DNA of 64,000 nt from Prochlorococcus sp. MIT 1300 (lineage in GTDB: Bacteria > Cyanobacteriota > Cyanobacteriia > PCC-6307 > Cyanobiaceae). Shown piece by piece: positions 45,612 to 55,135 of the stretch. Every line of letters begins with the position of its first letter. Position 1 is the first letter of the stretch. The notes below the pieces were generated by a model, which saw only the letters and a program-made list of their open reading frames with translations, did not search any database and was not told the DNA's origin. Made by a program: the position numbers and the translations under genes. The stretch lies in the NCBI RefSeq assembly GCF_034092375.1, contig NZ_CP139302.1:1-64000 (forward strand), in the 5' to 3' direction.

Positions 45612-46477
45612 ACGAAATTATTCTTTCTTCAATTTCATACTCATGGCTTACTGAACCTTTATCCCATGACTTTATGCGAAGAGCATTAATGGTTAGTGCA
45701 ATCGTTGGGGGAGTCTGTGGATTGCTTTCTTGTTATATGACTTTAAAGGGGTGGGCTCTTATGGGTGATGCTGTCTCTCATGCAGTAATGCCTGGTGTAG
45801 TTGTAGCGTATGCGTTGGGGTTACCATTTTCTATAGGCGCGTTTGTTTTTGGGGTTGGATCGGTAGCCTTAATAGGCTTTATTAAGCAGAAGTCAAGAGT
45901 TAAAGAAGATACAGTAATTGGCCTTGTATTTACAGGTTTCTTTGCTTTGGGCTTGGTGTTAGTTTCGAAAATAAAAAGCAATATAGATCTGATGCATATT
46001 CTTTTTGGGAGCCCCCTTGGTATTTCCAGAAGTGATGTAAACCAGACGGTTATTATCTCGGCAATTGTTATTTCAGTCCTTTTATTATTTAGAAGAGATC
46101 TAATGCTGTATTGCTTTGACCCTACTCATGCAAGATCTATTGGAATAAATACAGGACTTTTGCATTATCTTCTTCTTTCTGTGCTTTCATTGGCGGCGGT
46201 AGCAGGCCTTCAAACAGTTGGGATAATTCTTGTAGTTGCAATGCTAATTACACCAGGGGCAACTGCATATTTGTTGACTGATCGCTTTGACAGAATGACA
46301 ATAATTGCTATATCTAGCAGTGTTATATCCAGTGTAATAGGTGTATATATTAGTTATTGGTCAGATATAGAGACTGGGGGGTCAATTGTTTTGGTTCAGA
46401 CTTGTATCTTTTTAATAGCATTTTTGTTCGCCCCTAGATATGGCATTTTTAAATTAAATGATTCTTTCGGTCGATGA
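45608..46477 (+). CDS. Metal ABC transporter permease
   Basis: The membrane channel of the metal importer (ABC-3 family, MntB/ZnuB-like). The 289 residues span about eight to nine helices, with conserved segments LMGDAVSHAVMPGVVVAYALG and DPTHARSIGI, and VAGLQTVGIILVVAMLITPGATAYLLTDRFDRM near residue 200. It starts within the ATPase stop (ATGA) and its own stop overlaps the DUF4336 start in the same manner, so four genes are chained without gaps. Confidence 0.92.
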   Translation: MNEIILSSISYSWLTEPLSHDFMRRALMVSAIVGGVCGLLSCYMTLKGWALMGDAVSHAVMPGVVVAYALGLPFSIGAFVFGVGSVALIGFIKQKSRVKEDTVIGLVFTGFFALGLVLVSKIKSNIDLMHILFGSPLGISRSDVNQTVIISAIVISVLLLFRRDLMLYCFDPTHARSIGINTGLLHYLLLSVLSLAAVAGLQTVGIILVVAMLITPGATAYLLTDRFDRMTIIAISSSVISSVIGVYISYWSDIETGGSIVLVQTCIFLIAFLFAPRYGIFKLNDSFGR

Positions 46478-47685
46478 CCGTGACTAGCCAATTCAGTTCC
46501 CCCAAGGAAGGGAATGATTTCCTTAGTCGCCACTGGCCTTGGTGGGGACTTTTGCCTCTTTACCCTTACGGCTATAAAAGAACGGTTTTTAAAGAGCTGG
46601 TTCCTGATCAGCTTTGGGGTTTGGAACAACTTCAAGGCCTTTATTACGTGGCTGTTCCTGTTCGACTAATAGTTGCAAAAGTCCCAGGTGGTTTGATGTT
46701 GGTTAATCCTCTGCCACCAACTAAGGAGTTGACTGCATTTTTGAGAGAACTCATCGAAAAGCATGGTCCTGTCCTGTCAATTGTTCTCCCAACGGCTTCA
46801 GGCCTAGAACACAAAATTTCATTACCTGCATTGGCAAGATTTTTTCCTAAGGCGGAATTATGGATTTGTCCAGGGCAGTGGAGTTTTCCATTTCAGATGC
46901 CTTTGGCATGGTTAGGAATACCATCTGCTCGTACAAAAACTTTGTTTGAAGATGGTCTGCCACATGAGGAAACTTGTGAATGGATTCCTTTAGGGCCTTT
47001 GGATATTGGTTTAGGAAGGTTTCAAGAGGTTTCTTGTTTCCATAAGGCTTCACGAGCACTTCTTGTGACGGATTCTTTGGTGGGGATTAGTGCCGATCCC
47101 CCAGCGCTTTTTAATGAAGATCCAACACCACTGCTTTTTCATGCGCGTGATCGAGGAGATGAACCTTTAAAGGATTCGCCTCATTCAAGGAGAAAAGGCT
47201 GGGCAAGATTAGTTTTATTTGCTTCTTTTTTGCGCCCTGCCCAATTAGATATTCCACCTCTTTCGAAAGTTCTTAGATATGCCTTTAGACCTGGAGTTCG
47301 ATCTCCAAGAGCTCATTTTGGCATCTTTCCATTTGAATGGAAAGATGGGTGGGATACTGCTGCTATGCAATTATTAGGAGAGAAAAAACCACTCCTTCAA
47401 ATAGCACCTGTTTTGGAACGTTTAGTTTTCCCTAGGGCAAGGGAAAGCTTTTTGGAATGGCTAGATAAATTAAATAGGTTGGAAAAACTAAAATGGCTAG
47501 TTTCTGCTCACCACTCTCCTTTAGTGGAATTTAATAATAGACAAGCTAGAGAACTTAAAAGAAAAATTTCTAACAGAGAATGGGCTCCAGATGATGGAGA
47601 TTGGGGATTCTTAGGAGGATTAGATAAAACTCTTCTTGATAGGGGTGTTGTTCCTAAGAATCCTTTGAAAGCTTTTAAAGATTGA
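46474..47685 (+). CDS. DUF4336 protein coupled to the metal transporter
   Basis: A 403-residue soluble protein of the DUF4336 family, found in cyanobacteria and plants and related in fold to metallo-beta-lactamases. Recognisable segments are LPLYPYGYKRTVFKEL near the N-terminus, PVRLIVAKVPGGLMLVNPLPPT, ELWICPGQWSFPFQMP, and SCFHKASRALLVTDSLVGI. A canonical HxHxDH zinc motif is absent. Its ATG overlaps the permease stop by four bases, so it is cotranslated with the metal importer. Its 3' end overlaps the convergent DUF760 gene by 11 bases. The reaction is unknown. Confidence 0.75.
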   Translation: MTVTSQFSSPKEGNDFLSRHWPWWGLLPLYPYGYKRTVFKELVPDQLWGLEQLQGLYYVAVPVRLIVAKVPGGLMLVNPLPPTKELTAFLRELIEKHGPVLSIVLPTASGLEHKISLPALARFFPKAELWICPGQWSFPFQMPLAWLGIPSARTKTLFEDGLPHEETCEWIPLGPLDIGLGRFQEVSCFHKASRALLVTDSLVGISADPPALFNEDPTPLLFHARDRGDEPLKDSPHSRRKGWARLVLFASFLRPAQLDIPPLSKVLRYAFRPGVRSPRAHFGIFPFEWKDGWDTAAMQLLGEKKPLLQIAPVLERLVFPRARESFLEWLDKLNRLEKLKWLVSAHHSPLVEFNNRQARELKRKISNREWAPDDGDWGFLGGLDKTLLDRGVVPKNPLKAFKD

Positions 47686-48025
47686 GGTCCTCTTCATTTA
47701 CTGACATTGATTCATCTGCAAACATTGTTTCTTCCAATTCTTTGCGTTGTTCCATTTGCCTTAGGAAATACCCTGTCATCATTGCTGATGCAAGCAGACT
47801 TGCAAAGTGATCTCTGCTTGAAGTTACCTTTACTTCAAATTGCTCCCCTGGCAGCATTCCAAGTAGGCCTTGGACATTGTGGCGAATAATGTCTTGAATG
47901 TCGCTACTTGCTGATTTCGCAACCCTCTGGAGTACATCAGGGGATTGATCCTGTAAATACTGGATCAGCGCGTTGCTTTCATGACTGTCGCTGTTGTCAG
48001 TGGTTATGAACTCCGGGTTGAACAT
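47675..48025 (-). CDS. DUF760 family protein
   Basis: A 116-residue acidic soluble protein of the DUF760 family, widespread in cyanobacteria and chloroplasts. The core reads ALIQYLQDQSPDVLQRVAKS, DIIRHNVQGLLGMLPGEQFE and SRDHFASLLASAMMTGYFLR; the C-terminal tail is acidic. The function is unknown; plant homologues have been linked to light-regulated protein turnover. Convergent overlap of 11 bases with the DUF4336 gene. It starts 16 bases downstream of lepB on the same strand. Confidence 0.8.
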   Translation of the reverse strand: MFNPEFITTDNSDSHESNALIQYLQDQSPDVLQRVAKSASSDIQDIIRHNVQGLLGMLPGEQFEVKVTSSRDHFASLLASAMMTGYFLRQMEQRKELEETMFADESMSVNEEDLNL

Positions 48026-48041
48026 CCCAGTGTGCTCTACA

Positions 48042-48662
48042 TCACGATACTGACATTAACGCAGTATCCTCTTGATGTTTGATTTTCGGAGGGGTGGGGA
48101 ACCGAATTGGGCCGAAATTTTCCAATGGCCAATATCTCCATATTGCTGTACCTATAAGAGATTTTTCGGGTAATGGGCCCCAAAAGTGAGAATCTAAACT
48201 GTTGTTTCGGTTGTCACCTAGTACCCAAAGTTCGTTTTCAGGAACCTTAATTGGCGACATTTGGTAATTCATTGGACTATTAAGCCATGGTTCTTGAATT
48301 AATTGTTTGTTTCTCCATAGGTGTCCATCACGGATTTCTATTACGTCTCCTGGAAGACCAACTAATCTTTTGATTAAAGCTGAATTTTGCTCATAGCCTT
48401 CTGCTAGGAGCCTTTCAGGAGGGTGAAAAACAACAACGCTACCCATCCTGAGATGCTTGTTTTGACTCTTTGCAATTCTTGGGCGTATTTTCTCGACTAG
48501 GATTCGATCTTGAATTTGCAATGTTGGCAACATCGATCCTGAGGGGATCCATCTAGGCTCAACAACTTGCCATCTAACTAATAAAGCTATAGCTGCCCAT
48601 ATCAATAGGTTCGCAAAGCTGCCTCTGGTTTTGCTTTTTTCTTTTGGGAGAGGTTGGTTCAT
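48042..48662 (-). CDS. lepB: Signal peptidase I
   Basis: Removes signal peptides from exported proteins. The 206-residue membrane protein has one N-terminal helix (LLIWAAIALLVRW), the catalytic Ser in PSGSMLPTLQ near residue 42 and the catalytic Lys in LIKRLVGLPGD near 95. The conserved box E is LGDNRNNSLDSHFWGP near 150. It is divergent from menD; the shared 121-base region holds no clear promoter that I can name. Confidence 0.95.
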   Translation of the reverse strand: MNQPLPKEKSKTRGSFANLLIWAAIALLVRWQVVEPRWIPSGSMLPTLQIQDRILVEKIRPRIAKSQNKHLRMGSVVVFHPPERLLAEGYEQNSALIKRLVGLPGDVIEIRDGHLWRNKQLIQEPWLNSPMNYQMSPIKVPENELWVLGDNRNNSLDSHFWGPLPEKSLIGTAIWRYWPLENFGPIRFPTPPKIKHQEDTALMSVS

Positions 48663-48783
48663 TGATTTTGGTTGTTAAGACTTTCCTGAAGAAGCATGTT
48701 GTCCGAGGATTGGGTTAGTTAAGGCTGAAACACTGTCAATTGCTCGAACCAACCTTTTTGTTTCGTTAAGGCTATTAGAAGCC

Positions 48784-50529
48784 TTGCTCCTTAAAGGGAT
48801 GAATCATGTAGTCCTTTGCCCCGGGAGTCGTTCTACTCCTTTAGCGCTTGCTGTAGGCAGATTGGCTGGTGAAGGCAAGTTGGCGCTTACAACAGCGATT
48901 GATGAGCGCTCGGCTGCTTTCCTGGCTCTCGGTATTGCCGCTGGCAGTGGCACCGCTCCTGCCGTAATTACAACTTCAGGTTCTGCAGTGGCTAATTTAT
49001 TGCCTGCAGTTGTAGAGGCTGATCGGTCTTGCCAACCGTTGTTGTTAATTACTGCCGACAGGCCTGCCCGCCTTAAGAATTGTGGAGCTAACCAAACCGT
49101 TAACCAAGAACAATTCCTTCTCCCTGCGACGAGACTCTTCAGGCAAGGACCATCTGCTGGAATTCATCTTTTTACAGATGATTTACTAGCTTTTTTTGTT
49201 GAAGAAGCTTGGGCTGGATGTCATGACTTTTCTGGGCCAGTTCATTTAAATCTACCTATTGAGGAACCTTTGAATGTTTCTGCCAATGAGCAAACCCAAG
49301 TGTTAAATGGTTGGGTTCCAGAGAATTATCGATCTAATGCAAAACCGCAAAGTGTTTTAAAGGGAAAGCAAGGAGGTATATCTAATGATTTCCCTGTTTT
49401 AGATCCTTCACGCTCTGGATTTATTGTGGTTGGTCCTTGGAGAGGAAAGAGAAAGGACTTAATTGCTTTTCAGAGGGCTGTTCATGATTGGCAGAAAATA
49501 AGTGGTTGGCCTGTATTAGCAGATCCGCTCTCAGGCATTTCCTCTAATCAAAAGGGACTTATTAATAACTGGGAATTGCTTTTGCCAAATTCTCTCCCTA
49601 TGCCACAAGAAGAGATACAAGTTCTACGCTTGGGACCTCTTTCAGCTAGTCGGAACCTAGAACTTTTGTTGAATAGAGCAAGAGGGGGCCAAGTCTTAAT
49701 TAGTGAAGGCGATGCTAGAAATTTGGATCCACTTAACTTGGCTATTCAGTGGAGCCAAGGCTTCACATCCTGGTTAGAATGCTTTAAGAAAAAACAGAAT
49801 TTTCAAGGAAACAATGCAGTCAATTCGGAAACTGAGCTATGCAAACAATGGCTTAAAATAACTAAGACAACTCAAGATTGGTTAGATAAACATCTACCTT
49901 TAGAGGGAATGATTACTGAGCCTTCTTTGGCTAGATGGATTCCTCGCATTTTGCCTATAGATATTCCAATAATGCTTGCCGCTAGTAGTCCAGTAAGAGA
50001 CTGGCTTTCTTTCTCGGGTGTAAGTTGTTTGTCTAGAAGATGCTTTGGTTTTCGTGGTGCATCAGGTATAGATGGGACTTTGTCTCTTGCAATGGGATTG
50101 GCTAAGGTTCTAGGCCGTAACTTCTTAGTTACTGGTGACATTGCTCTACTTCATGATAGTAATGGATGGTTATTTTCCAGTCAGAATTTGATTCCATTAA
50201 CAGTGCTTTTAATTGACAATGGTGGTGGTGGTATTTTTCATCAGCTTCCTTTGCAGGTAGAGCCAAAGGAATCTTTCGATCGTCTTTTTGCAATGCCTCA
50301 GAATGTTGACCCTTTAGCATTGGCAGAGGCTCATGGTGTTCCATATCGCCAGATTTCATGTTTGGATGATTTGGCTCCATCTATTGAGTGGAGCCTCAGT
50401 CAATCAGGACCTGTTTTATTGAGAGTTTGTACAAGCCCTAGTAATGATGCTTTCTTAAGGCAAGAGTTACGAAGTGGCTTGGAAACTTGTTTGAAAGAGT
50501 TTTCCAAAAACAATTCAGTCGACATTTGA
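48784..50529 (+). CDS. menD: 2-succinyl-5-enolpyruvyl-6-hydroxy-3-cyclohexene-1-carboxylate synthase (MenD)
   Basis: A thiamine diphosphate enzyme joining isochorismate and 2-oxoglutarate for phylloquinone, the photosystem I quinone. The listed 581 residues begin just before CPGSRSTPLAL, with the ThDP Glu in IDERSAAF and the C-terminal ThDP/Mg motif GDIALLHDSNG. The TTG at 48784 is the first ATG/GTG/TTG of the frame, but homologous sequence continues upstream (SIARTNLFVSLRLLEAL). The open frame runs back to 48679 with no canonical start. A CTG at 48733, eight bases after AAGG, is a plausible true start. menB follows after five bases. Confidence 0.93.
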   Translation: MLLKGMNHVVLCPGSRSTPLALAVGRLAGEGKLALTTAIDERSAAFLALGIAAGSGTAPAVITTSGSAVANLLPAVVEADRSCQPLLLITADRPARLKNCGANQTVNQEQFLLPATRLFRQGPSAGIHLFTDDLLAFFVEEAWAGCHDFSGPVHLNLPIEEPLNVSANEQTQVLNGWVPENYRSNAKPQSVLKGKQGGISNDFPVLDPSRSGFIVVGPWRGKRKDLIAFQRAVHDWQKISGWPVLADPLSGISSNQKGLINNWELLLPNSLPMPQEEIQVLRLGPLSASRNLELLLNRARGGQVLISEGDARNLDPLNLAIQWSQGFTSWLECFKKKQNFQGNNAVNSETELCKQWLKITKTTQDWLDKHLPLEGMITEPSLARWIPRILPIDIPIMLAASSPVRDWLSFSGVSCLSRRCFGFRGASGIDGTLSLAMGLAKVLGRNFLVTGDIALLHDSNGWLFSSQNLIPLTVLLIDNGGGGIFHQLPLQVEPKESFDRLFAMPQNVDPLALAEAHGVPYRQISCLDDLAPSIEWSLSQSGPVLLRVCTSPSNDAFLRQELRSGLETCLKEFSKNNSVDI

Positions 50530-50534
50530 TGTAA

Positions 50535-51428
50535 ATGCCTAAAGACTTTGCTCCTAATGAATCATCCCCAAGGCAAGTTTTACCAGGGGAATTAACAGTC
50601 CCTTGGGAATCTTGGGGGACCTACCATGATGTTTTATTAGATAAATCAGCTGATGGTATAGCAAGGGTTGCAATTAATCGTCCTGAGAAACGCAATGCTT
50701 TTAGACCTCGCACAGTAATGGAGCTTTGTGATGCTTTTACTAGGATTAGAGATGATAAGGATATAGGTGTTGTTCTATTTACTGGTGTAGGGCCTTCAAA
50801 GGATGGTGGCTATGCCTTTTGTTCAGGAGGCGATCAAAGTGTTAGAGGTGATGGTGGTTACCTTGATGAGGACGGGTTGCCAAGGCTAAATGTCCTTGAT
50901 TTGCAGAGAATTATTCGTAGCCTCCCTAAGGTTGTTATTGCACTTGTCGCTGGTTATGCAATTGGAGGTGGGCAAGTTTTACATTTACTTTGTGACCTAA
51001 GTCTCGCGGCGGAAAATGCCGTTTTTGGTCAAACAGGTCCAAAAGTTGGAAGCTTTGATGGAGGTTTTGGGTCTGGTTATTTGGCAAGGGTGGTTGGCCA
51101 ACGAAAAGCCCGTGAAATATGGTTTCTATGCCGAAGATATGGTGCTCATGACGCATTGAGAATGGGATTGGTTAATGCGGTATTCCCAATAGATCGTCTT
51201 GAGAATGAGGGGGTTTTGTGGGCACGTGAGATTTTGCAGCACAGTCCAACTGCCATAAGGTGTTTAAAAGCTGCTTTTAATGCTGAAACTGATGGACTTG
51301 CAGGGATTCAAGAACTTGCAGGTCAAGCAACCCATCTTTTTTATAGAACTGATGAAGCAAAAGAAGGAAAAATTGCATTCTTAGAAAAAAGAATGCCTGA
51401 TTTTTCCGATTCAGGTTGGCTCCCCTAA
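50535..51428 (+). CDS. menB: 1,4-dihydroxy-2-naphthoyl-CoA synthase
   Basis: Closes the second ring in phylloquinone synthesis. The 297-residue crotonase-fold enzyme has [15 protein letters not shown], the oxyanion segment [11 protein letters not shown] near residue 97, [16 protein letters not shown] near 145, and [20 protein letters not shown] near 170 with catalytic residues of the MenB type. The length and C-terminal [16 protein letters not shown] are typical. It lies five bases downstream of menD and is surely cotranscribed. Confidence 0.97.
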   Translation: MPKDFAPNESSPRQVLPGELTVPWESWGTYHDVLLDKSADGIARVAINRPEKRNAFRPRTVMELCDAFTRIRDDKDIGVVLFTGVGPSKDGGYAFCSGGDQSVRGDGGYLDEDGLPRLNVLDLQRIIRSLPKVVIALVAGYAIGGGQVLHLLCDLSLAAENAVFGQTGPKVGSFDGGFGSGYLARVVGQRKAREIWFLCRRYGAHDALRMGLVNAVFPIDRLENEGVLWAREILQHSPTAIRCLKAAFNAETDGLAGIQELAGQATHLFYRTDEAKEGKIAFLEKRMPDFSDSGWLP

Positions 51429-51478
51429 TCAAAATGACGGCTTCCAATTAGAGTCGCGCGGCAGAGGTGTTTTTTTCA

Positions 51479-52951
51479 ATGCGGGTGTTGTTTGCGGCTG
51501 CGGAATGCTCGCCGATGGTGAAAGTCGGAGGAATGGGTGATGTTGTTGGCTCATTGCCACCGGCTTTAGCAAGGTTGGGCCATGACGTTCGATTGATTAT
51601 TCCTGGGTATGGGAAGCTTTGGAGTTCATTAGATATTCCAGATGAACCAATATTTCGTGCACAAACAATGGGGGCTGATTTTGCTGTTTATGAGACCAAG
51701 CACCCTTTGAATGGTCTACCACTGTATTTGGTGGGCCATCCGGCTTTCGATCCTGAAAGAATTTATGGCGGTGATGATGAAGACTGGAGGTTTACATTCT
51801 TTGCAAGTGCTACTGCAGAATTTGCTTGGAACTCCTGGAAACCACAGGTTCTTCATTGTCATGATTGGCATACAGGAATGATTCCTGTTTGGATGCATCA
51901 AGACCCTGAAATTAGTACTGTATTTACTATTCATAACTTGAAATATCAAGGGCCTTGGCGTTGGAAGCTTGATCGAATGACTTGGTGCCCTTGGTATATG
52001 CACGGTGACCACACAATGGCTGCAGCATTGTTATATGCTGACAGTGTTAATGCAGTTTCACCTACATACGCGAGAGAAATTAGGACATCTGAATATGGTG
52101 AAAAATTAGAGGGATTACTTAATTACATTTCTGGGAAACTAAGAGGAATCCTTAATGGTATAGACCTTCAGGAATGGGATCCTGAGACAGATAAGTCTTT
52201 GGTCGCAAATTTTAGTGCTGATGATTTATCTGGCCGTAAAGAAAATAAAAAGGCTCTTCAAGAGAGAATGGGTTTAGAAGTTAATAAGGACAAATATCTA
52301 TTAGGAATGGTTAGCCGTTTAGTAGATCAAAAAGGTGTTGATCTTTTACTTCAAGTAGCTAAACGCTTACTTGCCTATACTGATTCTCAGATTGTAGTTT
52401 TAGGAAGTGGAGAGAGGGGCCTAGAATCAGGGTTATGGCAACTGGCAACCGAAAATCCAGGACGAATGGGAGTATTTTTGACTTATGATGATAGCCTCTC
52501 TCGCCTTATTTATGCTGGCAGTGATGCATTCCTAATGCCAAGTCGTTTTGAACCTTGCGGGATTAGCCAATTGTTAGCAATGCGCTATGGCTCTATTCCA
52601 ATAGTTAGAAATGTAGGAGGTCTTGTTGATACTGTAAAACCACATGATCCTACTGCTAACAGTGGCACAGGCTTTTGTTTTGATAGATTTGAACCAATAG
52701 ATTTTTATACTGCTTTAGTTAGGTCTTGGGAAGCATTTAGGCATCAAGATAGTTGGAGAGAACTTCAGATACGTGGAATGAAAAAGACGTATGGCTGGGA
52801 TCAATCGGCCAGAGATTATGAGGCAATGTATCAAGATGTCTGTGGTAATAAAGAGCCTACTCCTGACGCTGCTGAGGTGGAGCTCTTTTCAGTTGGGCAA
52901 GAGGCAGATCCTTCCTTGCAGATAAATCAAGGGGCTTTTAGAAAGGCTTGA
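51479..52951 (+). CDS. glgA: Glycogen synthase (ADP-glucose type)
   Basis: Extends alpha-1,4-glucan chains from ADP-glucose. The 490-residue GT5 enzyme opens with the ADP-glucose motif as [13 protein letters not shown] (residues about 15-27, the KXGG type). It has [11 protein letters not shown] near 120, [10 protein letters not shown] near 140, [13 protein letters not shown] near 280, and the retaining GT-B signature [25 protein letters not shown] near 360-385. A GTG four codons upstream is possible, but the ATG at 51479 ([12 protein letters not shown]) matches the family. Confidence 0.97.
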   Translation: MRVLFAAAECSPMVKVGGMGDVVGSLPPALARLGHDVRLIIPGYGKLWSSLDIPDEPIFRAQTMGADFAVYETKHPLNGLPLYLVGHPAFDPERIYGGDDEDWRFTFFASATAEFAWNSWKPQVLHCHDWHTGMIPVWMHQDPEISTVFTIHNLKYQGPWRWKLDRMTWCPWYMHGDHTMAAALLYADSVNAVSPTYAREIRTSEYGEKLEGLLNYISGKLRGILNGIDLQEWDPETDKSLVANFSADDLSGRKENKKALQERMGLEVNKDKYLLGMVSRLVDQKGVDLLLQVAKRLLAYTDSQIVVLGSGERGLESGLWQLATENPGRMGVFLTYDDSLSRLIYAGSDAFLMPSRFEPCGISQLLAMRYGSIPIVRNVGGLVDTVKPHDPTANSGTGFCFDRFEPIDFYTALVRSWEAFRHQDSWRELQIRGMKKTYGWDQSARDYEAMYQDVCGNKEPTPDAAEVELFSVGQEADPSLQINQGAFRKA

Positions 52952-53026
52952 TTGACAATGTCGATCAATTACCTTCATTTAGGACCATTTGTTAACTAGT
53001 GGTCGAACTGTTTTAACTTAGGTTCA

Positions 53027-53713
53027 ATGAAAGATCTTTTGCCTATACCTTATAAGAATCCTTGGTCCTCACTTAGGAAGAATATATTTGCTGTTTTGGC
53101 CGATTTGCGCTTGAGAGTGCTTGAAGTCTGGCGCTTAAATTGGCAAGGGGATTTGCCTGCACCAAGCTTTGTTCCGGTTAGTCTTTTAAGATTTTATTGG
53201 CCTATAATTTTCCTAAGTTTTTTAGCATTACTTTTATATTTGGGTAATATTATTCCATCATTTTCTTCTTTAGAAGATTTGGATGATGCTTCAAATATTG
53301 TTGTGGAGGAGAAGCCTTTCTCGGACCCTGCTGCATTACTTTTGCAAGAGCCACCGAACAATAGTGACTCATTAACTAGTACAGATGATGATTTGATTAA
53401 TCAGTTGATTAGCGATGAACAGTATGCCAAGAATGACAAATATATGAAGGTTCTATCGGTGGACAAGGACCCTATAGGAATTCTCAAGACAGTTGAAATG
53501 ATGTCTAGAAGAAATGGCTTAGTCCTTGTTGTTTCATCTCTATGGTCAGGACTGACTCCCGAAGGCAAGGTTCAATTGGCGAACCGTTTTCAATTTGATG
53601 TTGAAAGCCTAGGGTTTGAAGAGGCTGAGTTACATGATGAGGTTGGTCATTTACTTGCTAGAACTTCAAGAGTAGGAGTAGGAATGATCATTTTTAATTT
53701 AGGTGGCGAATAA
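53027..53713 (+). CDS. Single-pass membrane protein coupled to murF, unknown
   Basis: A 228-residue protein I do not recognise. A basic cytoplasmic N-terminus (about 1-55, with Trp-rich LEVWRLNWQGD) leads to one membrane helix (FYWPIIFLSFLALLLYLG, about 57-75). An acidic flexible linker follows, then a small folded C-terminal domain (about 145-228, ILKTVEMMSRRNGLVLVVSS and GLTPEGKVQLANRFQFDV). Its stop TAA shares the A of the murF ATG (TAATG), so murF translation depends on it. Location between glgA and murF hints at an envelope role, by inference. Confidence 0.65.
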   Translation: MKDLLPIPYKNPWSSLRKNIFAVLADLRLRVLEVWRLNWQGDLPAPSFVPVSLLRFYWPIIFLSFLALLLYLGNIIPSFSSLEDLDDASNIVVEEKPFSDPAALLLQEPPNNSDSLTSTDDDLINQLISDEQYAKNDKYMKVLSVDKDPIGILKTVEMMSRRNGLVLVVSSLWSGLTPEGKVQLANRFQFDVESLGFEEAELHDEVGHLLARTSRVGVGMIIFNLGGE

Positions 53714-55116
53714 TGGCTATATCTTTTAGGCAACTTAACGAGTTATGGGGCCTTCCATCAAACGATTCTTCTCTTTTGCTTGATCAGGCATTAGGGCCTA
53801 TTTCTATTGATAGTAGGAACTTTGATAGTGGAAGTTTTTTTGTGCCGCTGAAGGGTGAACATTTTGATGGTCATGATTTTCTGCTTGAAGTCTTCGAGAG
53901 AGGCGCGCAGGGAGCTGTTGTTTCATGTTACACAGAAAATATTCCTGATGGACTGCTCCACTGGGTAGTTGAGGACACTTTGTATGCCTACCAGCAACTA
54001 GCAAACTTACACCGCTTGGATGTAGGTACACCTGTTGTTGCGATAACTGGCTCGACAGGAAAGACAACTACAAGGGAGTTGATTAGAGCAGCTCTTTCTA
54101 CTACTGGTGAGGTATTAGCGAGCGAAGGGAATAATAATAATGATATTGGAGTACCACTTACTTTGCTGCAGAGTTCCCCTTGTCATTTTGCAGCAGTGAT
54201 TGAAATGGGTATGCGAGCTCGTGGAGAGATTGAACGTCTTTCATATTGCACACAGCCAGATATAGCTGTCATTACAAATATAGGAAGTGCACACCTTGGG
54301 CTATTAGGAAGTCGACAAGCCATAGCAGCTGCAAAATGTGAAATAACTTCTTTTCTAAGACCAGATGGTTTGCTATTAATACCAGCGGGCAATGATTTGC
54401 TTGAGCAAGAACTTTCGAAATCTTGGACTGGAAGAGTCAAACGTGTGTCTCTTGAGTTAGAACAGTCTCCGGATGATATTTATGATAAAGATCTTTGTTC
54501 CGAGACTTGTCCATTGCCTGATTTGATTGGTCAAGTCGATTCAGGTTCTAGGACTCTTAAATTAAATGGGTTGCAATATAAGTTGCCTTTAGAAGGAAGA
54601 CATAATGCTTTGAATTTTATGTTTGCTATTGCTGTAGCAATGGAATTTGGTATAAATCAATCCCTGCTTAAGAATCTAGAGGTGATTGTCCCCGGTGGTC
54701 GAAGTCGAAAGGTGAATATTGGTGGGTTGACTGTCTTAGACGAGACATACAATGCCTCTCCTGAGGCAATGTATGCATCCTTGACTCTTTTGATGAGTCA
54801 ACCAGGAAGGCATTTTGCCGTCTTAGGAACAATGTATGAGCTTGGAAGATATAGTGCATCTCTTCATCAATCTGTTGCACAGTTTGCAGTTGATTTGGGC
54901 TTGGATGGACTTGTAGTCTTGGCTACTGGCATCGAGGCAGATGTTATGGAATCGGTTGCATCTTCTTTGAGATACTTTGCAGTTGTACCTAGCCCTGAAA
55001 AAGCTATAGATGTATTAGAAGATTGGCTAAAACCGGGAGATGTTATTTTGTTAAAAGCGAGTCGAAATGTTGGAATGGAAAGCCTCCTTCCCTTAATCAA
55101 AGAGCTCTTTGGTTAA
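53713..55116 (+). CDS. murF: UDP-N-acetylmuramoyl-tripeptide--D-alanyl-D-alanine ligase
   Basis: Adds D-Ala-D-Ala to the UDP-MurNAc tripeptide, the last cytoplasmic peptidoglycan-precursor step. The 467-residue Mur ligase has an N-terminal UMP-binding domain, the ATP-binding loop [12 protein letters not shown] near residue 112, [13 protein letters not shown] near 138, the middle [13 protein letters not shown], and the C-terminal [13 protein letters not shown]. The ATG is fixed by the TAATG junction with the preceding gene. Its last ten codons form one arm of a long terminator hairpin shared with glmU. Confidence 0.96.
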   Translation: MAISFRQLNELWGLPSNDSSLLLDQALGPISIDSRNFDSGSFFVPLKGEHFDGHDFLLEVFERGAQGAVVSCYTENIPDGLLHWVVEDTLYAYQQLANLHRLDVGTPVVAITGSTGKTTTRELIRAALSTTGEVLASEGNNNNDIGVPLTLLQSSPCHFAAVIEMGMRARGEIERLSYCTQPDIAVITNIGSAHLGLLGSRQAIAAAKCEITSFLRPDGLLLIPAGNDLLEQELSKSWTGRVKRVSLELEQSPDDIYDKDLCSETCPLPDLIGQVDSGSRTLKLNGLQYKLPLEGRHNALNFMFAIAVAMEFGINQSLLKNLEVIVPGGRSRKVNIGGLTVLDETYNASPEAMYASLTLLMSQPGRHFAVLGTMYELGRYSASLHQSVAQFAVDLGLDGLVVLATGIEADVMESVASSLRYFAVVPSPEKAIDVLEDWLKPGDVILLKASRNVGMESLLPLIKELFG

Positions 55117-55135
55117 GGGAAGGAGGCCGTTTTTG
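55082..55135. terminator. 21-bp terminator hairpin built from the coding ends of murF and glmU
   Basis: Bases 55082-55102 pair with 55107-55127 around a four-base loop (AGCT). There are 21 pairs, all Watson-Crick except one G-T (55097 with 55112). T5 follows on the plus strand at 55130-55134. On the minus strand the stem is followed by TTTCC. The left arm lies in murF codons; the right arm contains both stop codons (murF TAA 55114-55116, glmU stop at 55113-55115) and the last glmU codons. Confidence 0.93.

Noticed and set aside
48042-48783. Divergent lepB-menD promoter assignment
   Set aside because: Several A+T-rich hexamers are present but none stands out enough to name.
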